The notes beneath the pieces were generated by a model. That model had not been told where the DNA came from, did not search any database, and worked only from the letters and a program-made list of their open reading frames with translations. A stretch of DNA of 64,000 bases, taken from positions 310,001 to 374,000 of the forward strand of contig JAPYXD010000170.1 in the NCBI GenBank assembly GCA_030998225.1, read 5' to 3'. Every line of letters begins with the position of its first letter. Position 1 is the stretch's first letter. Shown here one piece after another: positions 13,000-26,600 of the stretch. Position numbers and translations under genes: made by a program. This stretch comes from Diplolepis rosae (taxonomy: Eukaryota; Arthropoda; Insecta; Hymenoptera; Diplolepididae).

Positions 13000-14800
13000 A
13001 TTATCAGAGATGTCAAATACCAGAATAATAGTTTTTAGCTTCACGAGAAGTGAAAATATTCACATATTCTGCAATGTTTGCATATTGTCTAGTGTCTAAC
13101 CTTAAATAGTTAATTATGTCAAAAACCTAAAAATCGTATCCGCATTTTCGTATGTTAAACAAAAAGTTTTATTGCTCGCTTTTATACTTTTATACTATAT
13201 TGAATGGTGTATTATCAAAAATATCAAATATGCGAATAACTGTTTATAGCATCACGAGAAGTAAAAATGATCACATACTAAGCAATGTTTGAGTAATGTT
13301 TAGTTTCGAACCTTGAAACATGCATGCTTAATAAACTGAAAAATCATATTTACACTTTCGTAAGTCAAGTACAATGTTATATTGTTCGGTTTCATCTTTG
13401 CATGCTATATTGAATGGTGTATTATCGAAGTTGCCATATATGAGAATAACAGTTTTTAGCTTCGCGAGAAGTAAAAATGTTCACATATTATGCAATTTTT
13501 GCATATTGACTAGTGTCGAACCTTAAAAAGTGAATTATGTCAAAAACCTAAAAATCGTATCCACATTTTCGTATGTTAAATAAAAAGTTTTATTGCTCGC
13601 TTTTATACTTTTATGCTATATTGAATGGTGTATTATCAAAAATATCAAATATGCGAATAACTGTTTATAGCATCACGAGAAGTAAAAATGATCACATACT
13701 AAGCAATGTTTGAGTAATGTTTAGTTTCGAACCTTGAAACATGCATGCTTAATAAACTGAAAAATCGTATTTACACTTTCGTAGGTCAAGTACGTAAGTA
13801 GTTATATTGTTCGGTTTCATCTTTGCATGCTATATTGAATGGTGTATTATCAAAAATATCAAATATGCGAATAACTGTTTTTAGCATCTCGAGAAGTAAA
13901 AATGATCACATACTAAGCAATGTTTGAGTAATCTTTAGTTTCGAACCTTGAAACGTGAATGCTTAATAAACTGAAAAATCGTATTTACACTTTCGTAGGT
14001 CAAGTACGAAGTTATATTGTTCGGTTTCATCTCTTCATGCTATATTGAATCGTGTATTATCAGAGATGTCAAATACCAGAATAATAGTTTTTAGCTTCAC
14101 GAGAAGTGAAAATATTCACATATTCTGCAATGTTTGCATATTGTCTAGTGTCTAACCTTAAATAGTTAATTATGTCAAAAACCTAAAAATCGTATCCGCA
14201 TTTTCGTATGTTAAACAAAAAGTTTTATTGCTCGCTTTTATCCTTTTATGCTATATTGAATGGTGTATTATCAAAAATATCAAATATGCGAATAACTGTT
14301 TATAGCATCACGAGAAGTAAAAATGATCACATACTAAGCAATGTTTGAGTAATGTTTAGTTTCGAACCTTGAAACATGCATGCTTAATAAACTGAAAAAT
14401 CATATTTACACTTTCGTAAGTCAAGTACAATGTTATATTGTTCGGTTTCATCTTTGCATGCTATATTGAATGGTGTATTATCGAAGTTGCCAAATATGAG
14501 AATAACAGGTTTTAGCTTCGCGAGAAGTAAAAATGTTCACATATTATGCAATTTTTGCATATTGACTAGTGTCGAACCTTAAAAAGTGAATTATGTCAAA
14601 AACCTAAAAATCGTATCCACATTTTCGTATGTTAAATAAAAAGTTTTATTGCTCGCTTTTATACTTTTATGCTATATTGAATGGTGTATTATCAAAAATA
14701 TCAAATATGCGAATAACTGTTTATAGCATCACGAGAAGTAAAAATGATCACATACTAAGCAATGTTTGAGTAATGTTTAGTTTCGAACCTTGAAACATGC
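13000..14800 (+). repeat. Satellite 1 higher-order repeat of ~1056 bp (pair 2)
   Basis: tctaacc markers at 13095 and 14151, 1056 bp apart, with the gtacgtaagtagttat insertion variant near 13790 between them, as also near 9825 in pair 1. Confidence 0.75.
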
Positions 14801-17146
14801 ATAATAAACTGAAAAATCGTATTTACACTTTCGTAGGTCAAGTACGAAGTTATATTGTTCGGTTTCATCTCTTCATGCTGTATTGAATCTTGTGTTATCA
14901 GAGATGTCAAATACCAGAATAATAGTTTTTAGCTTCACGAGAAGTAAAAATATTCACATATTATGCAATTTTTGCATATTGTCCAGTGTCGAAACTAAAA
15001 AAGTGAATTATGTCAAAAACCTAAAAATCGCATTCGCATTTTCGTATGTTCAACAAAAAGTTTTATTGCTCGCTTTTATACTTTTATGCTATATTGAATG
15101 GTGTATTATCAAAAATATCAAATATGCGAATAACTGTTTATAGCATCACGAGAAGTAAAAATGATCACATACTAAGCAATGTTTGAGTAATGTTTAGTTT
15201 CGAACCTTGAAACGTGAATGCTTAATAAACTGAAAAATCGTATTTACACTTTCGTAGGTCAAGTACGAAGTTATATTGTTCGGTTTCATCTCTTCATGCT
15301 CTATTGAATCTTGTGTTATCAGAGATGTCAAATACCAGAATAATAGTTTTTAGCTTCACGAGAAGTGAAAATATTCACATATTATGCTATGTTTGCATAT
15401 TGTCTAGTGTCGAACCTAAAAAAGTGAATTATGTCAAAAACCTAAAAATCGTATCCACATTTTCGTATGTTAAACAAAAAGTTTTATTGTTCGCTTTCAT
15501 CCTTTTATGCTATATTGAATAGTGTATTATCAAAAATATCAAATATGCGAATAACTGTTTTTAGAATCACGAGAAGTAAAAATGATCACATACTAAGCAA
15601 TGTTTGAGTAATGTTTAGTTTCGAAACTTGAAACGTGCATGCTTAATAAACTGAAAAATCGTATTTACACTTTCGTAGGTCAAGTACAAAGTTATATTGT
15701 TCGGTTTCATCTTTTCATGCTATATTGAATGGTGTATTATCGAAGTTGCCAAATATGAGAATAACAGTTTTTAGCATCACTAGAAGTAAAAATGTTCACA
15801 TACTACGCAATGTTTGAGTAATGTTTAGTTTCGAACCTTGAAACGTGACTGCTTAATAAACTGAAAAATCTTATTTACACATTCGTAGGTCAAGTACGAA
15901 GTTATATTGTTCGGTTTTATCTCTTCATGCTTTATTGAATCGTGTATTATCAGATATGTCAAATACCAGAATAACAGTTTTTAGCTTCACGAGAAGTGAA
16001 AATATTCACATATTATGCAATGTTTTCATATTGTCTAGTGTCGAACCTAAAAAAGTGAATTTTGTCAAAAACCTAAAAATCGTATCCACATTTTCGTATG
16101 TTAAATAAAAAGTTTTATTGCACGCTTTTATCCTTTTATGCTATATTGAATGGTGTATTATCAAAAATATCAAATATGCGAATAACTGTTTTTAGAATCA
16201 CGAAAAGTAAAAATGATCACATACTACGCAATGTTTGAGTAATGTTTAGTTTCGAACCTTGACACGTGAATGCTTAATAAACTGAAAAATCGTATTTACA
16301 CTTTCGTAGGTCAAGTACAAAGTTATATTGTTCGGTTTCATCTTTTTATGCTATATTGAATCGTGTATTATCAAAAATATCAAATATGCGAATAACTGTT
16401 TATAGCATCACGAGAAGTAAAAATGATCACATACTAAGCAATGTTTGAGTAATTTTAAGTTTCGAACCTTGAAACGTGCATGCTTAAGAATCTTAAAAAT
16501 CGTTATTACACTTTCGTAGGTTTAGTACGAAGTTATATTGTTCGGTTTCATCTCTTCATGCTGTATTGAATCTTGTGTTATCAGAGATGTCAAATATCAG
16601 AATAATAGTGTTTAGCTTCACGAGAAGTGAAAATATTCACATATTATGCAATTTTTGCATATTGTCCAGTGTCGAACCTAAAAAAGTGAATTGTGTCAAA
16701 AACCTAAAAATCGTATCCGCATTTTCGTATGTTAAACAAAAAGGTTTATTGTTCGCTTTTATCCTTTTATGCTATATTGAATGGTGTATTATCAAAAATA
16801 TCAAATATGCGAATAACTGTTTTTAGAATCACGAGAAGTAAAAATGATCACATACTACGCAATGTTTGAGTAATGTTTAGTTTCGAACCTTGACACATGA
16901 ATGCTTAATAAACTGAAAAATCGTATTTACACTTTCGTAGGTCAAGTACAAAGTTTTATTGTTCGGTTTCATCTTTTTATGCTATACTGAATCGTGTATT
17001 ATCAAAAATATCAAATTTGCGAATAACTGTTTTTAGCATCTCGAGAAGTAAAAATGATCACATACTAAGCAATGTTTGAGTAATCTTTAGTTTCGAACCT
17101 TGAAATGTGCATGCTTAATAATCTTAAAAATCGTAATTACACTTTC

Positions 17147-17527
17147 GTAGGTTTAGTACGAAGTTATAGTGCATTATCGAAGTTGCCAAATATGAGAATA
17201 ACAGTTTTTAGCTTCGCGAGACATATTATGCATATTATGCAATGTTTGCATATTATCTAGAGTCGAACCTTAAAAAGTGAATTATGTCAAAAACCTAAAA
17301 ATCGTATCCACATTTTCGTATGTTAAATAAAAAGTTTTATTGCTTTATGTCTTCGTTTTTTTTACTATTGAATCGTGTCTTATCTATGTTATGCTTAATA
17401 AACTGAAAAATCATATTTACACTTTCGTGTATATTCATATATTCATATTGTTCGGTTTCATCTTTGCATGCTATATTGAATGGTGTATTATCAGAGATGT
17501 CAAGTACCAGAATAACAGTTTTTAGCT
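17147..17527 (+). repeat. Satellite 1 composite marker M1 (copy 2)
   Basis: All private changes of the 7500-7880 unit are present. The collapsed B has a 1-base difference in the T-run flank (actattg against actcttg). Confidence 0.88.
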
Positions 17528-18649
17528 TCACGAGAAGTGAAAATATTCACATATTATGCAATGTTTTCATATTGTCTAGTGTCGAACCTAAAAAAGTGAA
17601 ATATGTCAAAAACCTAAAAATCGTATCCACATTTTCGTATGTTAAACAAAAAGTTTTATTGTTCGCTTTCATCCTTTTATGCTATATTGAATCGTGTATT
17701 ATCAAAAATATCAAATATGCGAATAACTGTTATTAGCTTCACGAGAAGTAAAAATGATCACATACTACGCAATGTTTGAGTAATTTTTTGTTTAGAACCT
17801 TGTGTCGTGAATGATTAATAAAACTAAAAATCGTAATTACACTTTCGTAGGTTTAGTACGAAGTTATAGTGTATTATCGAAGTTGCCAAATATGAGAATA
17901 AGTTTTTAGCTTCGCAAGAAGTAAAAATATTCACATATTATGCAATGTTTTCATATTGTCTAGTGTCGAACCTAAAAAAGTGAAATATGTCAAAAACCTA
18001 AAAATCGTATCCACATTTTCGTATGTTAAACAAAAAGTTTTATTGTTCGCTTTCATCCTTTTATGCTATATTGAATCGTGTATTATCAAAAATATCAAAT
18101 ATGCGAATAACTGTTTTTAGCTTCACGAGAAGTAAAAATGATCACATGCTACGCAATGTTTGAGTAATTTTTAGTTTCGAACCTTGAAACGTGCATGCTT
18201 AATAAACTGAAAAATCGTATTTACACTTTCGTAGGTTTAGTACGAAGTTATAGTGTATTATCGAAGTTGCCAAATATGAGAATAAGTTTTTAGCTTCGCA
18301 AGAAGTAAAAATATTCACATATTATGCAATGTTTGCATATTGTCTAGTGTCGAACGTTAAAATGTGAAATATGTCAAAAACCTAAAAATCGTATCCGCAT
18401 TTTCGTATGTTAAACAAAAAGTTTTATTGTTCGCTTTCATCAGTTTATGCTATATTGAATCGTGTATTATCTAAAATATCGAATATGCGAATAACTGTTT
18501 TTAGAATCACGAGAAGTAAAAATGATCACATACTACGCAATGTTTGAGTAATTTTTAGTTTCGAACCTTGAAACGTGAATGCTTAATAAACTGAAAAATC
18601 GTATTTACACTTTCGTAGGTCAAGTACGAAGTTATATTGTTCGGTTTCA

Positions 18650-20480
18650 TCTCTTCATGCTTTATTGAATCGTGTATTATCAGAGATGTCAAATACCAGA
18701 ATAACAGTTTTTAGCTTCACGAGAAGTGAAAATATTCACATATTATGCAATGTTTTCATATTGTCTAGTGTCTAACCTTAAATAGTGAATTATTTCAAAA
18801 ACCTAAAAATCGTATCCAGATTATCGTATGTTAAACAAAAAGTTTTATTGCTCGCTTTTATACTTTTATGCTATATTGAATGGTGTATTATCAAAAATAT
18901 CAAATATGCGAATAACTGTTTATAGCATCACGAGAAGTAAAAATGATCACATACTAAGCAATGTTTGAGTAATGTTTAGTTTCGAACCTTGAAACATGCA
19001 TGCTTAATAAACTGAAAAATCATATTTACACTTTCGTAGGTCAAGTACAATGTTATATTGTTCGGTTTCATCTTTGCATGCTATATTGAATGGTGTATTA
19101 TCGAAGTTGCCATATATGAGAATAACAGTTTTTAGCTTCGCGAGAAGTAAAAATGTTCACATATTATGCAATTTTTGCATATTGACTAGTGTCGAACCTT
19201 AAAAAGTGAATTATGTCAAAAACCTAAAAATCGTATCCACATTTTCGTATGTTAAATAAAAAGTTTTATTGCTCGCTTTTATACTTTTATGCTATATTGA
19301 ATGGTGTATTATCAAAAATATCAAATATGCGAATAACTGTTTATAGCATCACGAGAAGTAAAAATGATCACATACTAAGCAATGTTTGAGTAATGTTTAG
19401 TTTCGAACCTTGAAACATGCATGCTTAATAAACTGAAAAATCGTATTTACACTTTCGTAGGTCAAGTACGTAAGTAGTTATATTGTTCGGTTTCATCTTT
19501 GCATGCTATATTGAATAGTGTATTAGCAAAAATATCAAATATGCGAATAACTGTTTTTAGCATCTCGAGAAGTAAAAATGATCACATACTAAGCAATGTT
19601 TGAGTAATCTTTAGTTTCGAACCTTGAAACGTGAATGCTTAATAAACTGAAAAATCGTATTTACACTTTCGTAGGTCAAGTACGAAGTTATATTGTTCGG
19701 TTTTATCTCTTCATGCTTTATTGAATCGTGTATTATCAGATATGTCAAATACCAGAATAACAGTTTTTAGCTTCACGAGAAGTGAAAATATTCACATATT
19801 ATGCAATGTTTTCATATTGTCTAGTGTCTAACCTTAAATAGTGAATTATGTCAAAAACCTAAAAATCGTATCCAGATTTTCGTATGTTAAACAAAAAGTT
19901 TTATTGTTCGCTTTGATCATGTTATGCTATATTGAATCGTGTATTATCAAAAATATCAAATATGCGAATAACTGTTTATAGCATCACGAGAAGTAAAAAG
20001 ATCACATACTAAGCAATGTTTGAGTAATGTTTAGTTTCGAACCTTTGAAACATGCATGCTTAATAAACTGAAAAATCATATTTACACTTTCGTAGGTCAA
20101 GTACAATGTTATATTGTTCGGTTTCATCTTTGCCAAATCGTATTATCGAAGTTGCCAAATATGAGAATAACAGGTTTTAGCTTCGCGAGAAGTAAAAATG
20201 TTCACATATTATGCAATTTTTGCATATTGACTAGTGTCGAACCTTAAAAAGTGAATTATGTCAAAAACCTAAAAATCGTATCCACATTTTCGTATGTTAA
20301 ATAAAAAGTTTTATTGCTCGCTTTTATACTTTTATGCTATATTGAATGGTGTATTATCAAAAATATCAAATATGCGAATAACTGTTTATAGCATCACGAG
20401 AAGTAAAAATGATCACATACTAAGCAATGTTTTAGTAATCTTTAGTTTCTAACCTTGAAACATGCATAATAAACTGAAAA
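18650..20480 (+). repeat. Satellite 1 higher-order repeat of ~1056 bp (pair 3)
   Basis: tctaacc markers at 18771 and 19827, 1056 bp apart. This pair has private changes (aaatagtgaatt, tatccaga), so it diverged from the other two pairs. It also carries the gtacgtaagtag insertion near 19467. Confidence 0.75.
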
Positions 20481-20539
20481 ATCGTATTTACACTTTCGTA
20501 GGTCAAGTACGTAAGTAGTTATATTGTTCGGTTTCATCT

Positions 20540-20790
20540 TTGCATGCTATATTGAATGGTGTATTATCGAAGTTGCCAAATATGAGAATAACAGTTTTTA
20601 GCTTCGCGAGAAGTAAAAATGTTCACATATTATGCAATTTTTGCATATTGTCTAGAGTCGAACATAAAAAAGTGAATTTTGTCAAAAACCTAAAAATCGC
20701 ATTCGCATTTTCGTATGTTCAAGAAAAAGTTTTATTGCTTTATGTCTTCGTTTTTTTTACTATTGAATCGTGTCTTATCTAAGTTATGCT
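20540..20790 (+). repeat. Satellite 1 collapsed-B marker M2 (copy 2)
   Basis: Same collapsed B monomer as 840-1090, at an offset of 19,700 bp. The following A monomer (ORF starts 1172 and 20872) keeps the same offset, so the duplicated block extends past the marker. Confidence 0.85.
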
Positions 20791-22097
20791 TAATAAACTG
20801 AAAAATCGTATTTACACTTTCGTAGGTCAAGTACGAAGTTATATTGTTCGGTTTCATCTCTTCATGCTGTATTGAATCTTGTGTTATCAGAGATGTCAAA
20901 TACCAGAATAATAGTTTTTAGCTTCACGAGAAGTGAAAATATTCACATATTCTGCAATTTTTGCATATTGTCTAGTGTCGAACCTAAAAAAGTGAATTAT
21001 GTCAAAAACCTAAAAATCGTATCCGCATTTTCGTATGTTAAACAAAAAGTTTTATTGTTCGCTTTGATCATTTTATGCTATATTGAATCGTGTATTATCA
21101 AAAATATCAAATATGCGAATAACTGTTTTTAGCATCTCGAGAAGTAAAAATGATCACATACTAAGCAATGTTTGAGTAATCTTTAGTTTCGAACCTTGAA
21201 ACGTGAATGCTTAATAAACTGAAAAATCGTATTTACACTTTCGTAGGTTTAGTACGAAGTTATATTGTTCGGTTTCATCTCTTCATGCTATATTGAATCG
21301 TGTATTATCAGAGATGTCAAATACCAGAATAATAGTTTTTAGCTTCACGAGAAGTGAAAATATTCACATATTATGCAATGTTTGCATATTGTCTAGTGTC
21401 GAACCTAAAAAAGTGAAATATGTCAAAAACCTAAAAATCGTATCCACATTTTCGTATGTTAAACAAAAAGTTTTATTGTTCGCTTTCATCCTTTTATGCT
21501 ATATTGAATCGTGTATTATCAAAAATATCAAATATGCGAATAACTGTTTTTAGCTTCACGAGAAGTAAAAATGATCACATGCTACGCAATGTTTGAGTAA
21601 TTTTTAGTTTCGAACCTTGAAACGTGCATGCTTAATAATCTCAAAAATCGTAATTACACTTTCGTAAGTCAAGTACGAAGTTATAGTGTATTACCGAAGT
21701 TGCCAAATATGAGAATAAGTTTTTAGCTTCGCAAGAAGTAAAAATATTCACATATTATGCAACGTTTGCATATTATCTAGTGTCGAACCTAAAAAAGTGA
21801 AAAAGGTCAAAAACCTAAAAATCGTATCCACATTTTCGTATGTTAAATAAAAAGTTTTATTGCTCGCTTTTATACTTTTATGCTATATTGAATGGTGTAT
21901 TATCAAAAATATCAAATATGCGAATAACTGTTTATAGCATCACGAGAAGTAAAAATGATCACATACTAAGCAATGTTTGAGTAATGTTTAGTTTCGAACC
22001 TTGATACATGCATGCTTAATAAACTGAAAAATCGTATTTACACTTTCGTAGGTCAAGTACGAAGTTATATTGTTCGGTTTCATCTCTTCATGCTGTA

Positions 22098-23990
22098 TTG
22101 AATCTTGTGTTATCAGAGATGTCAAATACCAGAATAATAGTTTTTAGCTTCACGAGAAGTGAAAATATTCACATATTATGCTATGTTTGCATATTGTCCA
22201 GTGTCGAAACTAAAAAAGTGAATTATGTCAAAAACCTAAAAATCGTATCCTCATTTTCGTATGTTAAACAAAAAGTTTTATTGTTCGCTTTTATCCTTTT
22301 ATGCTATATTGAATGGTGTATTATCAAAAATATCAAATATGCGAATAACTGTTTATAGAATCACGAGAAGTAAAAATGATCACATACTAAGCAATGTTTG
22401 AGTAATTTTTAGTTTCGAACCTTGAAACGTGCATGCTTAATAATCTCAAAAATCGTAATTACACTTTCGTAGGTTTAGTACGAAGTTATATTGTTCGGTT
22501 TCATCTCTTCATGCTGTATTGAATCTTGTGTTATCAGAGATGTCAAATACCAGAATAACAGTTTTTAGCTTCACGAGAAGTGAAAATATTCACATATTAT
22601 GCAATGTTTTCATATTGTCTAGTGTCGAACCTTAAAAAGTGAAATATGTCAAAAACCTAAAAATCGTATCCACATTTTCGTATGTTAAACAAAAAGTTTT
22701 ATTGTTCGCTTTCATCCTTTTATGCTATATTGAATCGTGTATTTTCAAAAATATCAAATATGCGAATAACTGTTTTTCGCATCACGAGAAGTAAAAATTT
22801 TCACATACTAAGCAATGTTTGAGTAATGTTTAGTTTCGAACCTTGATACATGCATGCTTAATAAACTGAAAAATCGTATTTACACTTTCGTAGGTCAAGT
22901 ACGAAGTTATATTGTTCGGTTTCATCTCTTCATGCTGTATTGAATCTTGTGTTATCAGAGATGTCAAATACCAGAATAATAGTTTTTAGCTTCACGAGAA
23001 GTGAAAATATTCACATATTATGCAATGTTTGCATATTGTCTAGTGTCGAACCTAAAAAAGTGAATTATGTCAAAAACCTAAAAATCGTATCCACATTTTC
23101 GTATGTTAAACAAAATGTTTATTGTTCGCTTTTATCTTTTCATGCTTTATTGAATTGTGTATTATCAAAAAAATCAAATATGCGAATAACTGTTTTTAGA
23201 ATCACGAGAAGTAAAAATGATCACATACTAAGCAATGTTTGAGTAATGTTTAGTTTCGAACCTTGAAACGTGCATGCTTAATAAACTGAAACATCGTATT
23301 TACACTTTCGTAGGTTTAGTACGAAGTTATATTGTTCGGTTTCATCTTTTCATGCTATATTGAATTGTGTATTATCGAAGTTGCCAAATATGAGAATAAC
23401 AGTTTTTAGCATCACTCGAAGTAAAAATGTTCACACACTACGCAATGTTTGAGTAATGTTTAGTTTCGAACCTTGAAATGTGAATGCTTAATAAACTGAA
23501 AAATCGTATTTACACTTTCGTAGGTCAAGTACAAAGTTATATTGTTCGGTTTCATCTTTTCATGCTATATTGAATGGTGTATTATCAGAGATGTCAAATA
23601 CCAGAATAATAGTTTTTAGCTTCACGAGAAGTGAAAATATTCACATATTCTGCAATGTTTGCATATTGTCTAGTGTCTAACCTTAAATAGTTAATTATGT
23701 CAAAAACCTAAAAATCGTATCCGCATTTTCGTATGTTAAACAAAAAGTTTTATTGTTCGCTTTCATCCTTTTATGCTATATTGAATCGTGTATTATCAAA
23801 AATATCAAATATGCGAATAACTGTTTATAGCATCACGAGAAGTAAAAATGATCACATACTAAGCAATGTTTGAGTAATGTTTAGTTTCGAACCTTGAAAC
23901 ATACATGCTTAATAAACTGAAAAATCATATTTACACTTTCGTAGGTCAAGTACGAAGTTATATTGTTCGGTTTCATCTCTTCATGCTGTA
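22098..23990 (+). repeat. Satellite 1 1893-bp higher-order repeat, copy 1
   Basis: A nine-monomer unit recognised by the ordered series: tatgctatg plus gtcgaaactaaa (22180-22215), ttttcgcatcacg (22780), aaaaaaatcaaatatg (23165) and the tctaacc marker (23676). Each landmark recurs about 1893 bp later. Confidence 0.82.
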
Positions 23991-25884
23991 TTGAATCTTG
24001 TGTTATCAGAGATGTCAAATACCAGAATAATAGTTTTTAGCTTCACGAGAAGTGAAAATATTCACATATTATGCTATGTTTGCATATTGTCCAGTGTCGA
24101 AACTAAAAAAGTGAATTATGTCAAAAACCTAAAAATCGTATCCACATTTTCGTATGTTAAATAAAAAGTTTTATTGCTCGCTTTTATCCTTTTATGCTAT
24201 ATTGAATGGTGTATTATCAAAAATATCAAATATGCGAATAACTGTTTATAGCATCACGAGAAGTAAAAATGATCACATACTAAGCAATGTTTGAGTAATT
24301 TTTAGTTTCGAACCTTGAAACGTGCATGCTTAATAATCTCAAAAATCGTAATTACACTTTCGTAGGTTTAGTACGAAGTTATATTGTTCGGTTTCATCTC
24401 TTCATGCTGTATTGAATCTTGTGTTATCAGAGATGTCAAATACCAGAATAACAGTTTTTAGCTTCACGAGAAGTGAAAATATTCACATATTCTGCAATGT
24501 TTGCATATTGTCTAGTGTCGAACCTAAAAAAGTGAAATATGTCAAAAACCTAAAAATCGTATCCACATTTTCGTATGTTAAACAAAAAGTTTTATTGTTC
24601 GCTTTCATCCTTTTATGCTATATTGAATCGTGTATTATCAAAAATATCAAATATGCGAATAACTGTTTTTAGCATCACGAGAAGTAAAAATTTTCACATA
24701 CTAAGCAATGTTTGAGTAATGTTTAGTTTCGAACCTTGATACATGCATGCTTAATAAACTGAAAAATCGTATTTACACTTTCGTAGGTCAAGTACGAAGT
24801 TATATTGTTCGGTTTCATCTCTTCATGCTGTATTGAATCTTGTGTTATCAGAGATGTCAAATACCAGAATAATAGTTTTTAGCTTCACGAGAAGTGAAAA
24901 TATTCACATATTATGCAATGTTTGCATATTGTCTAGTGTCGAACCTAAAAAAGTGAATTATGTCAAAAACCTAAAAATCGTATCCACATTTTCGTATGTT
25001 AAACAAAATGTTTATTGTTCGCTTTTATCTTTTCATGCTTTATTGAATTGTGTATTATCAAAAAAATCAAATATGCGAATAACTGTTTTTAGCATCACGA
25101 GAAGTAAAAATGTTCACATACTACGCAATATTTGAGTAATGTTTAGTTTCGAACCTTGAAACGTGCATGCTTAATAAACTGAAACATCGTAATTTACACT
25201 TTCGTAGGTTTAGTACGAAGTTATATTGTTCGGTTTCATCTTTTCATGCTATACTGAATTGTGTATTATCGAAGTTGCCAAATATGAGAATAACAGTTTT
25301 TAGCATCACTAGAAGTAAAAATGTTCACATACTAGGCAATGTTTGAGTAATGTTTAGTTTCGAACCTTGACACGTGATTGCTTAATAAACTGAAAAATCG
25401 TATTTACACTTTCGTAGGTCAAGTACAAAGTTATATTGTTCGGTTTCATCTTTTCATGCTATATTGAATGGTGTATTATCAGAGATGTCAAATACCAGAA
25501 TAATAGTTTTTAGCTTCACGAGAAGTGAAAATATTCACATATTCTGCAATGTTTGCATATTGTCTAGTGTCTAACCTTAAATAGTTAATTATGTCAAAAA
25601 CCTAAAAATCGTATCCGCATTTTCGTATGTTAAACAAAAAGTTTTATTGTTCGCTTTCATCCTTTTATGCTATATTGAATCGTGTATTATCAAAAATATC
25701 AAATATGCGAATAACTGTTTATAGCATCACGAGAAGTAAAAATGATCACATACTAAGCAATGTTTGAGTAATGTTTAGTTTCGAACCTTGAAACATGCAT
25801 GCTTAATAAACTGAAAAATCGTATTTACACTTTCGTAGGTCAAGTACGAAGTTATATTGTTCGGTTTCATCTCTTCATGCTGTA
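23991..25884 (+). repeat. Satellite 1 1893-bp higher-order repeat, copy 2
   Basis: Starts with the same tatgctatg/gtcgaaact A monomer. Landmarks match copy 1: A frames 22519 to 24412 and 22940 to 24833, and tctaacc 23676 to 25570. Confidence 0.82.
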
Positions 25885-26600
25885 TTGAATCTTGTGTTAT
25901 CAGAGATGTCAAATACCAGAATAATAGTTTTTAGCTTCACGAGAAGTGAAAATATTCACATATTATGCTATGTTTGCATATTGTCCAGTGTCGAAACTAA
26001 AAAAGTGAATTATGTCAAAAACCTAAAAATCGTATTCGCATTTTCGTATGTTAAACAAAAAGTTTTATTGCTCGCTTTTATACTTTTATGCTATATTGAA
26101 TGGTGTATTATCAAAAATATCAAATATGCGAATAACTGTTTATAGCATCACGAGAAGTAAAAATGATCACATACTAAGCAATGTTTGAGTAATTTTTAGT
26201 TTCGAACCTTGAAACGTGCATGCTTAATAATCTCAAAAATCGTAATTACACTTTCGTAGGTTTAGTACGAAGTTATATTGTTCGGTTTCATCTCTTCATG
26301 CTGTATTGAATCTTGTGTTATCAGAGATGTCAAATACCAGAATAACAGTTTTTAGCTTCACGAGAAGTGAAAATATTCACATATTATGCAATGTTTTCAT
26401 ATTGTCTAGTGTCGAACCTAAAAAAGTGAAATATGTCAAAAACCTAAAAATCGTATCCACATTTTCGTATGTTAAACAAAAAGGTTTATTGTTCGCTTTC
26501 ATCCTTTTATGCTATATTGAATCGTGTATTTTCAAAAATATCAAATATGCGAATAACTGTTTTTCGCATCACGAGAAGTAAAAATGTTCACATACTAAGC
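25885..26600 (+). repeat. Satellite 1 1893-bp higher-order repeat, partial copy 3
   Basis: Same opening monomers (25885, 26306, ttttcgcatcacg near 26560). The series stops near 26600, where the sequence switches to a 35-bp-deletion unit matching 11254 onward at an offset of 15,387 bp. Confidence 0.78.
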
